From Blautia pseudococcoides (lineage in GTDB: Bacteria > Bacillota > Clostridia > Lachnospirales > Lachnospiraceae): 64,000 bases of DNA. The notes beneath the pieces were generated by a model, which did not search any database, was not told the origin of the DNA, and worked only from the letters and a program-made list of their open reading frames with translations. Made by a program: the position numbers and the translations under genes. Shown in pieces: positions 9,908 to 18,716 of the stretch. The stretch spans positions 4,738,501-4,802,500 of the forward strand of contig NZ_CP015405.2 of NCBI RefSeq assembly GCF_001689125.2, in the 5' to 3' direction. Positions within the stretch are counted from its first letter, which is position 1, and each line of letters opens with the position of its first letter.

Positions 9908-9991
9908 CAAAAGAGACTCTTGTTTTGAAAAAAATATGGGCGTATAATTGTTCCTATCAAAATACAAAAGTTTATTGTGAGGGGAAGACAA

Positions 9992-11326
9992 ATGAATCGA
10001 TTCTTTTCAAATGCGGATTTGCGGAAGCTGATCATACCGCTGATTATCGACCAGTTTCTGCAGGCGTTTGTAGGACTTGCCGATTCTATTATGGTGGCCA
10101 GCGTGGGCGAGGCTGCCGTCTCAGGTGTATCATTGATCGATACGGTTATGGTATTGATCATCAACATTTTTACAGCACTGGCTACAGGAGGAGCCGTTAT
10201 CGCAGGACAGTTCATCGGCAAAAAGAAAGCTGAGAATGCCTGCCTGGCAACCAACCAACTGCTGTCCTTTACCCTGAAAGCATCCTGCATCATAATGGTG
10301 CTTGGATATCTTGGGAAGAATCTTATTATCAACGGAGTGTTTGGGAAGATTGAAGCAGACGTTATGTACAACTGTAATGTTTATCTGCTCATCGTATTTG
10401 CGTCTGTGCCCATGATCGCCTTATACAATGCGGGCGCTTCTATTTTCCGCGCAATGGGAAACTCAGCAATTGCCATGAAGACGTCCCTGCTTATGAATGC
10501 CATCAATCTGGGAGGAAATGCACTGCTCATTTACGGCTTTCACAGAGGCGTGGAGGGTGTGGCGATTCCTACGCTTGTATCCAGAGGTGTGGCCTGCGTA
10601 GTAATGTTGTGTCTTTTAAATGATCAGAGCAGAATTCTGCATATCCACCATCCGTTTTCGTTTAGAACAGACTGGATGCTTCTGAAGAAAATACTGTATA
10701 TCGGCATACCAAACGGCCTGGAAAACAGTATGTTCCAGCTTGGAAAAATCCTGGTGCTCAGTATTGTTACCGGGTTTGGAACTGCATCCATTGCAGCGAA
10801 TGCTGTGTCAAACAATGTGGCAACGTTTGCGGTTCTGCCGGGAATGTCCATTGGATTTGCACTGCTTACGGTGGGGGCCCAGTGTGTTGGGGCAAATGAT
10901 TTTGAACAGGTACATTATTATACGAAGAAACTGATGAAGGTTGCCTATGTTTCCCTGATAGGAATAAACATATTGCTAATGCTTGTAATGCCTTTCATCA
11001 TCAGAGCCTATGGGTTATCAGCAGAGGCCAGTAACTACGCTTACAAAATTTTGATATACCATTCCATATGTGTGGTGACCATATGGCCATTGTCATTTTC
11101 ACTTCCAAATACCCTGCGTGCAGCAGCTGATGTACGTTTTACCATGCTCCTTGCCATTATTTCCATGTGGATTTTCCGCATTGGATTCTCGGTACTGCTG
11201 GGGGTAAAACTGCATTGGGGTGTATTTGGCGTGTGGGTAGCCATGACCATTGACTGGCTGTTCCGCGCTGTTTGTTTTACGGTCCGCTACATAAGAGGGA
11301 AATGGCAGCACCAGTCACTTGTCTGA
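9992..11326 (+). CDS. MATE family efflux transporter
   Basis: 444-residue multidrug/toxin extrusion transporter with a characteristic N-terminal helix (LIIPLIIDQFLQAFVGLADS) and mid-protein repeat (NAGASIFRAMGNSAIAM). Start is the ATG at 9992 behind GAGGGGAAG. It is quite different in sequence from the MATE at 4150. It directly precedes the GMP-synthase-like gene, with 76 bp between them. Confidence 0.92.
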   Translation: MNRFFSNADLRKLIIPLIIDQFLQAFVGLADSIMVASVGEAAVSGVSLIDTVMVLIINIFTALATGGAVIAGQFIGKKKAENACLATNQLLSFTLKASCIIMVLGYLGKNLIINGVFGKIEADVMYNCNVYLLIVFASVPMIALYNAGASIFRAMGNSAIAMKTSLLMNAINLGGNALLIYGFHRGVEGVAIPTLVSRGVACVVMLCLLNDQSRILHIHHPFSFRTDWMLLKKILYIGIPNGLENSMFQLGKILVLSIVTGFGTASIAANAVSNNVATFAVLPGMSIGFALLTVGAQCVGANDFEQVHYYTKKLMKVAYVSLIGINILLMLVMPFIIRAYGLSAEASNYAYKILIYHSICVVTIWPLSFSLPNTLRAAADVRFTMLLAIISMWIFRIGFSVLLGVKLHWGVFGVWVAMTIDWLFRAVCFTVRYIRGKWQHQSLV

Positions 11327-11402
11327 TCTGAGTATACATCTGCTGGGGATATATTTCTCATGGGCAGTGTAATATATGAAAATACAAAAGGAGAAAGTAT
11401 TG

Positions 11403-12704
11403 ATGAAACAGGATATGATTGTTATTCTTGACCTGGGGAGCACAGAGAACACTGTACTTGCAAGAGAAATCCGGGATATGGGTGTGTACAGTGAGATTTA
11501 TCCCCACGATATTACCAAAGATGAGCTGGAAAAGCTCCCGAATGTAAAAGGGATCATCATTAACGGCGGACCGAACCATATAGTTGACGGTGTCCGTATT
11601 GATATAAGACAGGAAATTTACCAGGAAGGCAGCCCGGTAATGGCAATTGACCATGAGCCGGCATCCTGCAGTGAGAAATACCAGGGCCTGTGCGGAGAGC
11701 AGAGAGCAGAGGTCCTCAAAAAGTTTGTATTTGAAACATGTAATGCGGAAGCAAACTGGAATATGAAAAACTTTGTTGCAGACCAGATTGAGATCGTCAG
11801 GGAGCAGGTTGGAGATAAAAAGGTTCTTCTGGCTTTATCCGGCGGAGTTGACAGCTCAGTTGTCGCAGCACTTTTGGTCAAAGCCATCGGTAAACAGCTT
11901 ACATGTGTGCATGTAAATCATGGACTCATGCGCAAAGGTGAATCCGAAAGTGTAGTGGAAGTGTTTAAAGACCAGATGGATGCAAATCTGGTTTATGTGG
12001 ATGCTTCAGAGCGTTTCCTGACAAAGCTGGAAAATGTGGATGACCCGGAGCAGAAACGAAAAATAATCGGTGCGGAATTTATCCGTGTCTTCGAGGAGGA
12101 AGCAAGAAAACTGGAAGGGATTGAGTTCCTGGGACAGGGAACCATTTATCCTGACATTGTGGAGAGTGGGACAAAAACAGCCAAAATGGTGAAATCCCAT
12201 CATAATGTAGGCGGCCTGCCCGAGGATTTACAGTTTAAACTGGTGGAACCTCTGAAACAGTTATTTAAAGATGAGGTACGTGCCTGTGGTATCGAGCTTG
12301 GACTTCCGGAAGAAATGGTATACAGACAGCCTTTCCCGGGACCGGGGCTTGGCGTGCGGTGCCTGGGTGCTATTACCAGGGAGCGTCTTGAGGCAGTGCG
12401 CGAATCAGATGCGATTTTGCGTGAGGAATTCAAGAATGCAGGTCTGGATAAAACAGTATGGCAGTATTTCACTGTTGTTCCGGATTTCAAATCAGTCGGT
12501 GTGCGTGACAATGCCAGAAGCTTTGAATATCCAGTGATCATCCGTGCAGTCAATACAGTAGATGCCATGACCGCAACGATTGAGCAGGTTGACTGGAAGG
12601 TGCTTCTTAAAATTACTGACCGTATTATGAAAGAAGTCAAAAACGTGAACCGTGTCTGCTATGATATGAGTCCAAAGCCAAACGCTACGATTGAATGGGA
12701 ATAA
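11403..12704 (+). CDS. GMP-synthase paralogue with degenerate, shortened glutaminase domain
   Basis: Protein of 433 residues. The C-terminal ATP-pyrophosphatase and dimerisation domains of GMP synthase look intact: PP-loop [45 protein letters not shown], and C-terminal NRVCYDMSPKPNATIEWE. The N-terminal class I glutamine amidotransferase domain is only about 90 residues instead of about 190. The nucleophile motif (GICYG in the guaA at 14818) is replaced by VMAIDHEPAS, and the catalytic His/Glu segment is absent. It probably uses free ammonia or a partner glutaminase to aminate XMP or another nucleotide. AAAGGAG precedes ATG 11403. Confidence 0.85.
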   Translation: MKQDMIVILDLGSTENTVLAREIRDMGVYSEIYPHDITKDELEKLPNVKGIIINGGPNHIVDGVRIDIRQEIYQEGSPVMAIDHEPASCSEKYQGLCGEQRAEVLKKFVFETCNAEANWNMKNFVADQIEIVREQVGDKKVLLALSGGVDSSVVAALLVKAIGKQLTCVHVNHGLMRKGESESVVEVFKDQMDANLVYVDASERFLTKLENVDDPEQKRKIIGAEFIRVFEEEARKLEGIEFLGQGTIYPDIVESGTKTAKMVKSHHNVGGLPEDLQFKLVEPLKQLFKDEVRACGIELGLPEEMVYRQPFPGPGLGVRCLGAITRERLEAVRESDAILREEFKNAGLDKTVWQYFTVVPDFKSVGVRDNARSFEYPVIIRAVNTVDAMTATIEQVDWKVLLKITDRIMKEVKNVNRVCYDMSPKPNATIEWE

Positions 12705-12790
12705 CCCGAAATGTTGAGGCAAAAAGTGCAGATATTTGTGGTTAATGTATTACATTAAAATTTAAAACGAAAGAGAAATGTAGGTAAAAT

Positions 12791-13468
12791 ATGAACAGTA
12801 AGATGTTTCAGGAACCAAAAGCGCCTGTGAAACTTCCAGTCATAGAAGATGTAGTTTCAGTTCTGGAAGATGCAAAAATATCTGAGGAAGAAATTACAGG
12901 CTGCTGTTTTAAGGGAGTGTTTATCACTAAGTTTGATGGAAAACTGCTTCGCTTCAAAAAAATGGCTTTTGAAAACTGTAAGTTTATAAGCTGTTTCTTC
13001 GATGAAGCCAGCTTTACTGATGTGCGTTTTAAGAACTGCGACTTTTCCAACACCAGCCTCACGGATGTCTATTTTAAAAGATGTTCCTTTCAGTCCTGCA
13101 AGGCTGTCGGAGCTGATTTTTATGGCAGCCTTATGCGTCATGTATCTTTTCTGGAATGCAATCTTTCTGATATGAATCTGGATGCGTCCAGAATGAGTTA
13201 TGTCAAGATCAAAGATACCAATCTGGAAGAGTCAAGCCTGAGTAAATGCGGGCTGGATAATCTTGACTTACATCAGGTAAAGCTTGCCGGCGCCAGTTTT
13301 TTCAAGACTGCACTCAAAGGTGTGGATATGTCTGACTGTGATATGGACAGGATCATCATATCTGACGGCAAGGAAGAACTGCGGGGTGTAGTGCTCAATA
13401 TGACACAGGCCATTGTCTGTGCCAAGCGCATGGGTATTGTGATCAAGGAATTAGAGACTGAAAATTAA
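12791..13468 (+). CDS. Pentapeptide-repeat protein
   Basis: 225 residues made largely of A/C-(D/N)-(L/F)-X-X pentapeptides from about residue 35 to 205 (for example FKNCDFSNTSLTDVYFKRCSF, split over bases 13028-13090). This predicts a right-handed quadrilateral beta-helix. Some family members mimic DNA and protect gyrase (Qnr/MfpA) but most have unknown roles. It lies 86 bp after the GMP-synthase paralogue, possibly in the same transcript. Confidence 0.85.
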   Translation: MNSKMFQEPKAPVKLPVIEDVVSVLEDAKISEEEITGCCFKGVFITKFDGKLLRFKKMAFENCKFISCFFDEASFTDVRFKNCDFSNTSLTDVYFKRCSFQSCKAVGADFYGSLMRHVSFLECNLSDMNLDASRMSYVKIKDTNLEESSLSKCGLDNLDLHQVKLAGASFFKTALKGVDMSDCDMDRIIISDGKEELRGVVLNMTQAIVCAKRMGIVIKELETEN

Positions 13469-13481
13469 ATAAAAATTAGCA

Positions 13482-13511
13482 TTGACTAATAGGCCTGCTC
13501 TGGCATAAAAT
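13482..13511 (+). promoter_or_regulatory. Promoter for riboswitch-CDF transcript
   Basis: TTGACT (13482-13487) and TAAAAT (13506-13511) are separated by 18 bp, placing the transcription start near 13518, about 35 bp before the riboswitch aptamer. Confidence 0.6.
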
Positions 13512-13551
13512 AATATAAACTTCTTTGCACTGCATTTAAAATACAGTACAA

Positions 13552-13636
13552 ACTGAGCAGGCACGGATGCTGGGCATCCGTATAGCCGGGTCACTTTTAG
13601 TGACAGCAGATGAACATAGGGCATCTGCGGGACAGT
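13552..13636 (+). ncRNA. NiCo riboswitch (cobalt/nickel-sensing)
   Basis: The segment matches the NiCo (czcD) aptamer: ACTGAGCAGGCA, a hairpin CGGATG-ctggg-CATCCG, the conserved junction AGCCGGG, hairpin TCAC-ttttag-GTGA, then CAGCAGATG, a third arm, and closing CATCTGCGGGACAGT pairing back to ACTG. The conserved GCAGG/GCCGGG/ACAG and GGGACAG positions of the four-way junction are all present. NiCo riboswitches bind Co2+ or Ni2+ and turn on metal-export genes; the gene downstream is a cation diffusion facilitator, as expected. Identification rests on recalled consensus, not a covariance search. Confidence 0.9.
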
Positions 13637-13667
13637 AGATTACTTTATTGTTCCGCAGGTGCTTTTT
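13621..13667 (+). terminator. Riboswitch expression platform: intrinsic terminator
   Basis: GCATCTGCGGGACA (from 13621) pairs with TGTTCCGCAGGTGC (to 13662), followed by TTTTT. The 5' arm reuses the last arm and closing strand of the aptamer, so metal binding should block the terminator. This predicts induction of the exporter by Co/Ni. Confidence 0.85.
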
Positions 13668-13750
13668 AAAATGGTTGGAAACAGCCCGGGTATTAAGAAG
13701 CGGAAGAGGAAGTTATGCAGTAGTAAGAACCAATACCGGGGAGGATTATA

Positions 13751-14653
13751 ATGGAACAGGTAAGGAAAGAATTTATAACGGATGAGAAGGCAAAGAAGAT
13801 AGCACTTCATGTATCCGGGGTCAGTGTGGCCGGCAATGTGGTGTTGTCACTTTTTAAGCTGCTAGCGGGTATTATAGGCCATTCTGGGGCTATGGTTTCT
13901 GATGCCGTACATTCTGCTTCTGATGTGTTTGGTACTATCATTGCCGTGCTGGGGATCAGCATCTCGAAAAGAAAGTCAGATGCGAACCATCAGTATGGGC
14001 ATGACAGGCTGGAGTGTGTGGCAGCTATTGTGCTGGCTGTGATTTTGCTGGCAACAGGGCTTGGTATCGGAATCAGCGGTTTGGAGAAGATCATAAAAGG
14101 AAACAGCAGCAGTGCGGCGGTTCCGGGAGTGATTGCACTTGTGGCTGCTGTTGTTTCTATTGTGTTTAAAGAATGGATGTATTGGTATACCAGGTCGGCA
14201 GCTAAGAAGATCAATTCGGGAGCGCTCCTGGCTGAAGCATGGCATCACCGTTCGGATGCCCTCTCATCGGTCGGTGCATTTGCCGGTATTTTGGGGGCCA
14301 GATTGGGCTATCCTATTTTAGATCCTATAGCCAGTGTGATCATCTGTCTATTTATCGGTAAAGCGGCTTATGATATATTTAAGGATGCTATAGACAAGAT
14401 GGTGGATAAATCCTGTGATGACGAGACGCTGGAGCAGATGCGCGGTATTATTTCAGAGCAGGCAGGTGTGTTAAATATTGATATGCTGCACACCAGGCTG
14501 TTTGGCGCAAAAATGTATGTGGACATTGAAATCTCCGCGGACAGAACCCTTTCCCTGGAGGAAGGGCATGAGATTGCACAGAAGGTGCATGATGCCATTG
14601 AAAAGGAGTTTCCGCTGGTAAAACACTGCATGGTTCATGTGAATCCCGTTTAA
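13751..14653 (+). CDS. Cation diffusion facilitator, probable Co2+/Ni2+ exporter
   Basis: CDF family metal/proton antiporter of 300 residues: six transmembrane helices with the metal-site HSASD motif in helix II (DAVHSASDVFG), the helix V counterpart HHRSDALSS, and a cytoplasmic C-terminal domain ending in VKHCMVHVNP. GGAGG lies 8 bases upstream of the ATG. Control by the NiCo riboswitch points to cobalt and nickel efflux rather than zinc. Confidence 0.92.
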   Translation: MEQVRKEFITDEKAKKIALHVSGVSVAGNVVLSLFKLLAGIIGHSGAMVSDAVHSASDVFGTIIAVLGISISKRKSDANHQYGHDRLECVAAIVLAVILLATGLGIGISGLEKIIKGNSSSAAVPGVIALVAAVVSIVFKEWMYWYTRSAAKKINSGALLAEAWHHRSDALSSVGAFAGILGARLGYPILDPIASVIICLFIGKAAYDIFKDAIDKMVDKSCDDETLEQMRGIISEQAGVLNIDMLHTRLFGAKMYVDIEISADRTLSLEEGHEIAQKVHDAIEKEFPLVKHCMVHVNPV

Positions 14654-14817
14654 TATACTCTAAGTAAGGTTTACTAAGAATGGGGCTTTGCAGGGACGAT
14701 TTTTGTCAGATATTCTATTTTTAAAATATGGAAGGGAAATTTTCTTGTAAATTGATGCGGGATATTTTATAATAAAATTTGATTTTGAGGAATGCGAAAG
14801 AACAGGAGGGCACTTTT

Positions 14818-16362
14818 TTGAAGAGAGAAACCGTAATTGTACTTGATTTTGGCGGCCAGTATAACCAGTTAATAGCAAGACGTGTTCGGGAATGTAATGT
14901 ATATTGTGAGATATATTCTTACAAAACAGATATTGAAAAAATAAAAGAAATCCAGCCTAAGGGAATTATTTTTACAGGTGGTCCGAACAGTGTGTATCTG
15001 GAGGATTCTCCCACATATACAAAAGAAATCTTTGAGCTGGGAATTCCGGTTCTGGGAATCTGCTATGGTGCGCAGCTTATGATGCACCTGTTGGGTGGTC
15101 AGGTAGGCACAGCGCCTGTCAGGGAATATGGAAAGATTGAAGTTACGGTGGAACAGTCTTCCAAAATGTTTGAGAATGTGTCCGAGAAGACAATTTGCTG
15201 GATGAGTCATAATGACTATATCGGAAAAGAAGCACCGGGATTTGAGATCATTGCCCATACCTCCGATTGTCCGGTTGCAGCGGTGCAGAATCCGGATAAG
15301 AATCTGTATGCTGTTCAGTTCCACCCGGAAGTGCTGCATACGCAGGAAGGCAAGAAGATGCTTTCCAATTTCGTATATAATGTGTGTGAATGCTCCGGGG
15401 ACTGGAAGATGGACTCCTTTGTGGAGGAGAGTATTAAGGCGATCCAGGAGAAAGTCGGGGACGGTAAAGTGCTGTGTGCGCTTTCCGGCGGTGTGGATTC
15501 CTCTGTGGCGGCTGTTATGCTGTCAAAGGCGGTGGGGAACCAACTTACCTGTGTGTTTGTGGATCATGGACTTTTAAGGAAGAATGAAGGGGATGAGGTT
15601 GAGGCTGTATTCGGGCCGGCGGGTCCATATAATCTGAACTTTATCAGAGTAAATGCACAGGAACGGTTTTATGAGAAGTTAAAGGGCGTGGAAGAGCCGG
15701 AAGAGAAACGGAAGATTATCGGCGAAGAGTTTATCCGGGTGTTTGAGGAAGAGGCTAAGAAAATCGGAACCGTTGACTTTTTGGTGCAGGGAACTATTTA
15801 TCCTGACGTTGTGGAGAGCGGTGTGGGCGGAGAGTCTACTGTGATCAAATCTCATCATAATGTGGGAGGTCTGCCGGATTACGTTGATTTTAAGGAGATT
15901 ATTGAGCCGCTTCGTGATCTGTTTAAAGATGAGGTGCGTAAGGCAGGTCTTGAGCTGGGGATTCCGGATTATCTGGTGTTCCGTCAGCCATTCCCGGGGC
16001 CTGGACTTGGAATCAGGATTATCGGGGAAGTCAATGCGGAAAAGGTGGAGATGGTGCAGGAGGCTGATGCTATCTGGCGCGAGGAGATTGCCAGTGCAGG
16101 GCTGGATAAGGAGATTGGACAGTATTTTGCAGCATTGACGAATATGAGGTCTGTGGGGGTTATGGGGGATGAGAGAACTTATGACTATGCAGTGGCGCTG
16201 CGGGCGGTTACTACTACGGACTTTATGACGGCTGAGAGCGCGGAGGTGCCTTGGGATGTGATTGGGAAGGCGACTAGCAGGATTGTGAATGAGGTGAAGC
16301 ATATTAATCGGGTTATGTATGATTGTACGGGGAAACCGCCGGCTACGATTGAATTCGAATAA
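14818..16362 (+). CDS. guaA: GMP synthase (glutamine-hydrolysing)
   Basis: Complete 514-residue enzyme that converts XMP to GMP using glutamine and ATP. The N-terminal class I amidotransferase domain has catalytic Cys in GICYGAQLM and His/Glu in FHPEV. The ATP-pyrophosphatase PP-loop is LSGGVDSSV. The dimerisation domain ends in [18 protein letters not shown]. The start is TTG 14818, with AGGAGGG eight bases upstream; a TTG at 14779 would add 13 residues with no family match. The end of this gene is next to a mobilizable element, and guaA 3' ends are known integration targets in other bacteria. Confidence 0.96.
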   Translation: MKRETVIVLDFGGQYNQLIARRVRECNVYCEIYSYKTDIEKIKEIQPKGIIFTGGPNSVYLEDSPTYTKEIFELGIPVLGICYGAQLMMHLLGGQVGTAPVREYGKIEVTVEQSSKMFENVSEKTICWMSHNDYIGKEAPGFEIIAHTSDCPVAAVQNPDKNLYAVQFHPEVLHTQEGKKMLSNFVYNVCECSGDWKMDSFVEESIKAIQEKVGDGKVLCALSGGVDSSVAAVMLSKAVGNQLTCVFVDHGLLRKNEGDEVEAVFGPAGPYNLNFIRVNAQERFYEKLKGVEEPEEKRKIIGEEFIRVFEEEAKKIGTVDFLVQGTIYPDVVESGVGGESTVIKSHHNVGGLPDYVDFKEIIEPLRDLFKDEVRKAGLELGIPDYLVFRQPFPGPGLGIRIIGEVNAEKVEMVQEADAIWREEIASAGLDKEIGQYFAALTNMRSVGVMGDERTYDYAVALRAVTTTDFMTAESAEVPWDVIGKATSRIVNEVKHINRVMYDCTGKPPATIEFE

Positions 16363-16369
16363 CGGACAG

Positions 16370-16407
16370 AACCCCGGAGATGCTGATAGAATGGCATTTC
16401 CGGGGTT
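16370..16407 (+). terminator. guaA terminator
   Basis: AACCCCGGAgATGC pairs with GCATttCCGGGGTT across a 10-base loop, starting 8 bp after the guaA stop; a T-containing tail follows. Confidence 0.8.
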
Positions 16408-16421
16408 GCTTTATGTCGTTT

Positions 16422-16441
16422 GGCTCTACTTTGGCTCTATT
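16422..16441 (+). repeat. Left end repeat (putative attL)
   Basis: GGCTCTACTTTGGCTCTATT matches the right-end GACTCTATTTTGGCTCTACT at 17 of 20 positions. Both are themselves two tandem 11-bp-spaced CTCTA units, as expected for recombinase half-sites. Located 60 bp after the guaA stop. Confidence 0.5.
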
Positions 16442-16491
16442 TGATCTGCTTGTGTATCTGAAAATAGCTTATTGTATGCATTATAATAACT

Positions 16492-17184
16492 TTAAATATC
16501 GTTCGGTAGATATAACATTTTATCATTCATTGAATAAAATATTTTTATCTGGTGCAGGTCGGAAATGAAGTTATTATATTGGTTATATTCAAAGTAGAGA
16601 ACGTCTTTGACAATTGTTGCAGATGCAAAAACGATAGAAAAAATAAGTAATATTATTATAATTAACTGAACTGCCAAGGCGAGAATATCGCCTTGGGGTG
16701 TATCCTCACCTATTTTTTGTACAGCATATACAACTATCGGGATAATTATAGCCCCCAATGTTTTAATTGATTTTTTCAAAGGTGTCAAATAGTCACATTG
16801 GATTTGAGCGGCCTTAGCTTCACATATTAGCATATCAATTAAGTCCATGTTTTTTACATCAATTTTGTATTTCTCAAGAACTTGGATTACCATTCTCATT
16901 CGTTTTTGAGAATAAGGAGAGTAATGTTGTTTTAACATTTTCTCAAGGTTACGCTTGGTTGAATCAATTATTAAAAATATAATTAGAAGTAGTATTGTAG
17001 CTGCCATTAATGTAAAAGCAATTTTATAATATTTTATTATTATTAGAAAAGCAGATATTAAACTAAATGTAAATACTAAGGCAACAGCAATCTTACGATA
17101 AAAAGGTAATTTGGTAAAGGGAATTGTGTTTTTAATCCCCTTTAATCCTATTTTATAAGAAATGAATAAGTCACAAAATCTCAT
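16492..17184 (-). CDS. Hypothetical four-helix membrane protein
   Basis: 230 residues, not recognised. Two hydrophobic helices lie at about residues 32-50 and 54-75, then a charged cytoplasmic stretch with heptad-like content (KRNLEKMLKQHYSPYSQKR), then two more helices at about 142-158 and 168-190. The layout resembles small membrane partners found near defence or mobile-element genes, but no motif supports a function. It reads toward guaA at the left end of the element. Confidence 0.6.
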   Translation of the reverse strand: MRFCDLFISYKIGLKGIKNTIPFTKLPFYRKIAVALVFTFSLISAFLIIIKYYKIAFTLMAATILLLIIFLIIDSTKRNLEKMLKQHYSPYSQKRMRMVIQVLEKYKIDVKNMDLIDMLICEAKAAQIQCDYLTPLKKSIKTLGAIIIPIVVYAVQKIGEDTPQGDILALAVQLIIIILLIFSIVFASATIVKDVLYFEYNQYNNFISDLHQIKIFYSMNDKMLYLPNDI

Positions 17185-17273
17185 ATATTAAATTTCCTTT
17201 CTATAATTAAGTTCATATTATTGTAGGGCTGTTTTTTGCTGTTTGGTTCTATCTGCATACTTGAAAAAATCAT

Positions 17274-17507
17274 TTATTTTAAAAGTTCGTCATAGGTGGT
17301 TTTCAGACAATCACGAATGCCACGAAGCTGCGCGCCAGTAATATGCTGAATGCCACGCTCAATTTTCACTAATGCTTCTCTGGTCATTCCAATATCTTTT
17401 AGATCTAGCATCCCAATTAATTCAGTCTGACCGATTCCCTTTTCTAACCGTATTCTACGAATATTTCCCCCAATATCAATTCCTTCTTGCTTTATTTTCT
17501 GCTCCAT
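17274..17507 (-). CDS. XRE-type helix-turn-helix regulator
   Basis: 77-residue DNA-binding protein with a Cro/CI-type HTH: IGGNIRRIRLEKGIGQTELI, then MTREALVKIERGIQHITGAQL. GGGAAAT precedes two adjacent ATG codons (17510 and 17507); spacing favours the second. Longer N-terminal extensions lack a ribosome-binding site. Confidence 0.78.
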   Translation of the reverse strand: MEQKIKQEGIDIGGNIRRIRLEKGIGQTELIGMLDLKDIGMTREALVKIERGIQHITGAQLRGIRDCLKTTYDELLK

Positions 17508-17643
17508 CATATTTCCCTTTGCACGTGGACCAAAATCAGTCCGTTTTCTCTTTATCTTATAAAGAAAAAATGATAGAATGGGACTAGAATGAGTCCATTT
17601 GAAGGGTAAGACGATAGCAACAGAAAAAAATATGGACAATATC

Positions 17644-17805
17644 TTATTTCAGGGTACCATGTTTATGTTCATGTTGTGCGATTGCCTGTCGAATTAGATA
17701 TAAAACTTCTCCATTGATGGAACGCCCGTCAAATTCAGCAAGACTTTTAAGTTTCTTATGAGTTTCGGAATCAATGCGTAATCCCAGATGTTTATCTTTT
17801 TCCAT
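17644..17805 (-). CDS. Ribbon-helix-helix (Arc/CopG-like) regulator, 53 aa
   Basis: Short protein beginning MEKDKHLGLRIDSETHKKL, with a C-terminal helix SINGEVLYLIRQAIAQHEHK. The beta-strand LGLRI followed by two helices with a SINGEV turn matches the Arc-like RHH fold; such dimers bind short inverted operators. GGAAAGGAA lies upstream of the ATG. It is divergent from the gene at 17940, and matching inverted sequences lie between them. Confidence 0.78.
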   Translation of the reverse strand: MEKDKHLGLRIDSETHKKLKSLAEFDGRSINGEVLYLIRQAIAQHEHKHGTLK

Positions 17806-17819
17806 AACAGTTCCTTTCC

Positions 17820-17908
17820 ACTTAAAATAAGTTCAAAACAAGTACGTTTAATAAGTACATTTTAAGTACGGTGGGTAAAAGAATGTTATGAATGGACTTA
17901 TTTTAAGT
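17820..17908. promoter_or_regulatory. Operator-like inverted and direct repeats in divergent intergenic region
   Basis: ACTTAAAATAAGT (17820-17832) and its exact reverse complement ACTTATTTTAAGT (17896-17908) face each other across the gap. Four copies of AAGTAC (about 17840, 17854, 17864 and 17905) lie in or between them. This is a plausible binding region for the adjacent RHH protein, controlling both divergent genes. Confidence 0.55.
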
Positions 17909-17939
17909 ACACTATATTTTGCCAAAAAGGGGAAAAAGT

Positions 17940-18644
17940 ATGAGCGGAAAAGAAAAGCAATATTATAAAATCAGAAAAAGGCATTTGTGGATTGCTATTG
18001 GAACTATGCTGGCTATTATTGTAATCACATATTATAAACAAGATTTGTATAAGATGTGGCAGCATAAGCAGGGGAGGGAGGATGTGACCTATGAAGGGAT
18101 AAAATCTGAGCTAAAGAATAATAGAGAGTGCTATTTATGCGGAAACAGTGACCGGAGTCTAATGGGATATTACCGAAAATTTGATACGATTGGCTTAATA
18201 TCATTGAATGATTGGTATGTGGTAGATTTTGGATTGCAAGAGTACGATGAACAGGGAAATCCTTTAAAAAGTGATAGCGCCCATACATCCACCCAAATGA
18301 CAAATACGGGCGAGGTGTCTATTATGACATCCAGTTCTCCTAATAGGGGAATGGCATCTATAGATGTAAGTCTGCCGGAGAATTACAAGCCAGATATAAA
18401 AATGCTACAGAAACGTTTATGTCAGGCGTGTTTAGATAAAATTACGGATTCACTGGAAACATCTAAATGGAAATACGAGAAGAAACAAGCAATTCCACTG
18501 TGTCTAGTTGACTTCAAGACGTTGGAGATTTATGCCGTACAGGATTGGCATATAGGATGCTCTATAAGGGATTACTGGGTTGATATGGAATACGACGAAG
18601 AGAGGGTAGAAGTTAATGCTTATTATCTTCCAACACGGGAGTAA
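17940..18644 (+). CDS. Hypothetical membrane-anchored extracytoplasmic protein with Cys pairs
   Basis: 234 residues, not recognised. One N-terminal transmembrane helix at about residues 16-35 (LWIAIGTMLAIIVITYY) follows a Lys/Arg-rich start, so the bulk should be outside the cell. Two CxxC motifs (CYLCG and CQACL) suggest metal binding or disulfides. AAGGGGAAAA precedes ATG 17940. Divergent from the RHH regulator. Confidence 0.6.
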   Translation: MSGKEKQYYKIRKRHLWIAIGTMLAIIVITYYKQDLYKMWQHKQGREDVTYEGIKSELKNNRECYLCGNSDRSLMGYYRKFDTIGLISLNDWYVVDFGLQEYDEQGNPLKSDSAHTSTQMTNTGEVSIMTSSSPNRGMASIDVSLPENYKPDIKMLQKRLCQACLDKITDSLETSKWKYEKKQAIPLCLVDFKTLEIYAVQDWHIGCSIRDYWVDMEYDEERVEVNAYYLPTRE

Positions 18645-18672
18645 GTAGCGAATATCAGGTTAGTCAAAAAAA

Positions 18673-18702
18673 CCGGGAATGCCTGTTGAAGGCAGTTCCC
18701 GG
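18673..18702. terminator. Bidirectional hairpin terminator
   Basis: CCGGGAA-TGCCT-gttga-AGGCA-gTTCCCGG forms a strong 12-bp stem between two convergent genes, flanked by A-rich and T-rich tracts. Confidence 0.75.
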
Positions 18703-18716
18703 AAAGGTTTTAAAAT

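Noticed and set aside
13493-13500. GCCTGCTC is perfectly complementary to GAGCAGGC in the NiCo aptamer, as if an anti-aptamer strand.
   Set aside because: It lies within the inferred promoter spacer, upstream of the predicted transcription start, so it would not be in the RNA.
16340-16362. guaA 3' end as a Tn5801-type attachment core (GAATTCGAATAA).
   Set aside because: No matching duplicate was found near the right edge of the element.
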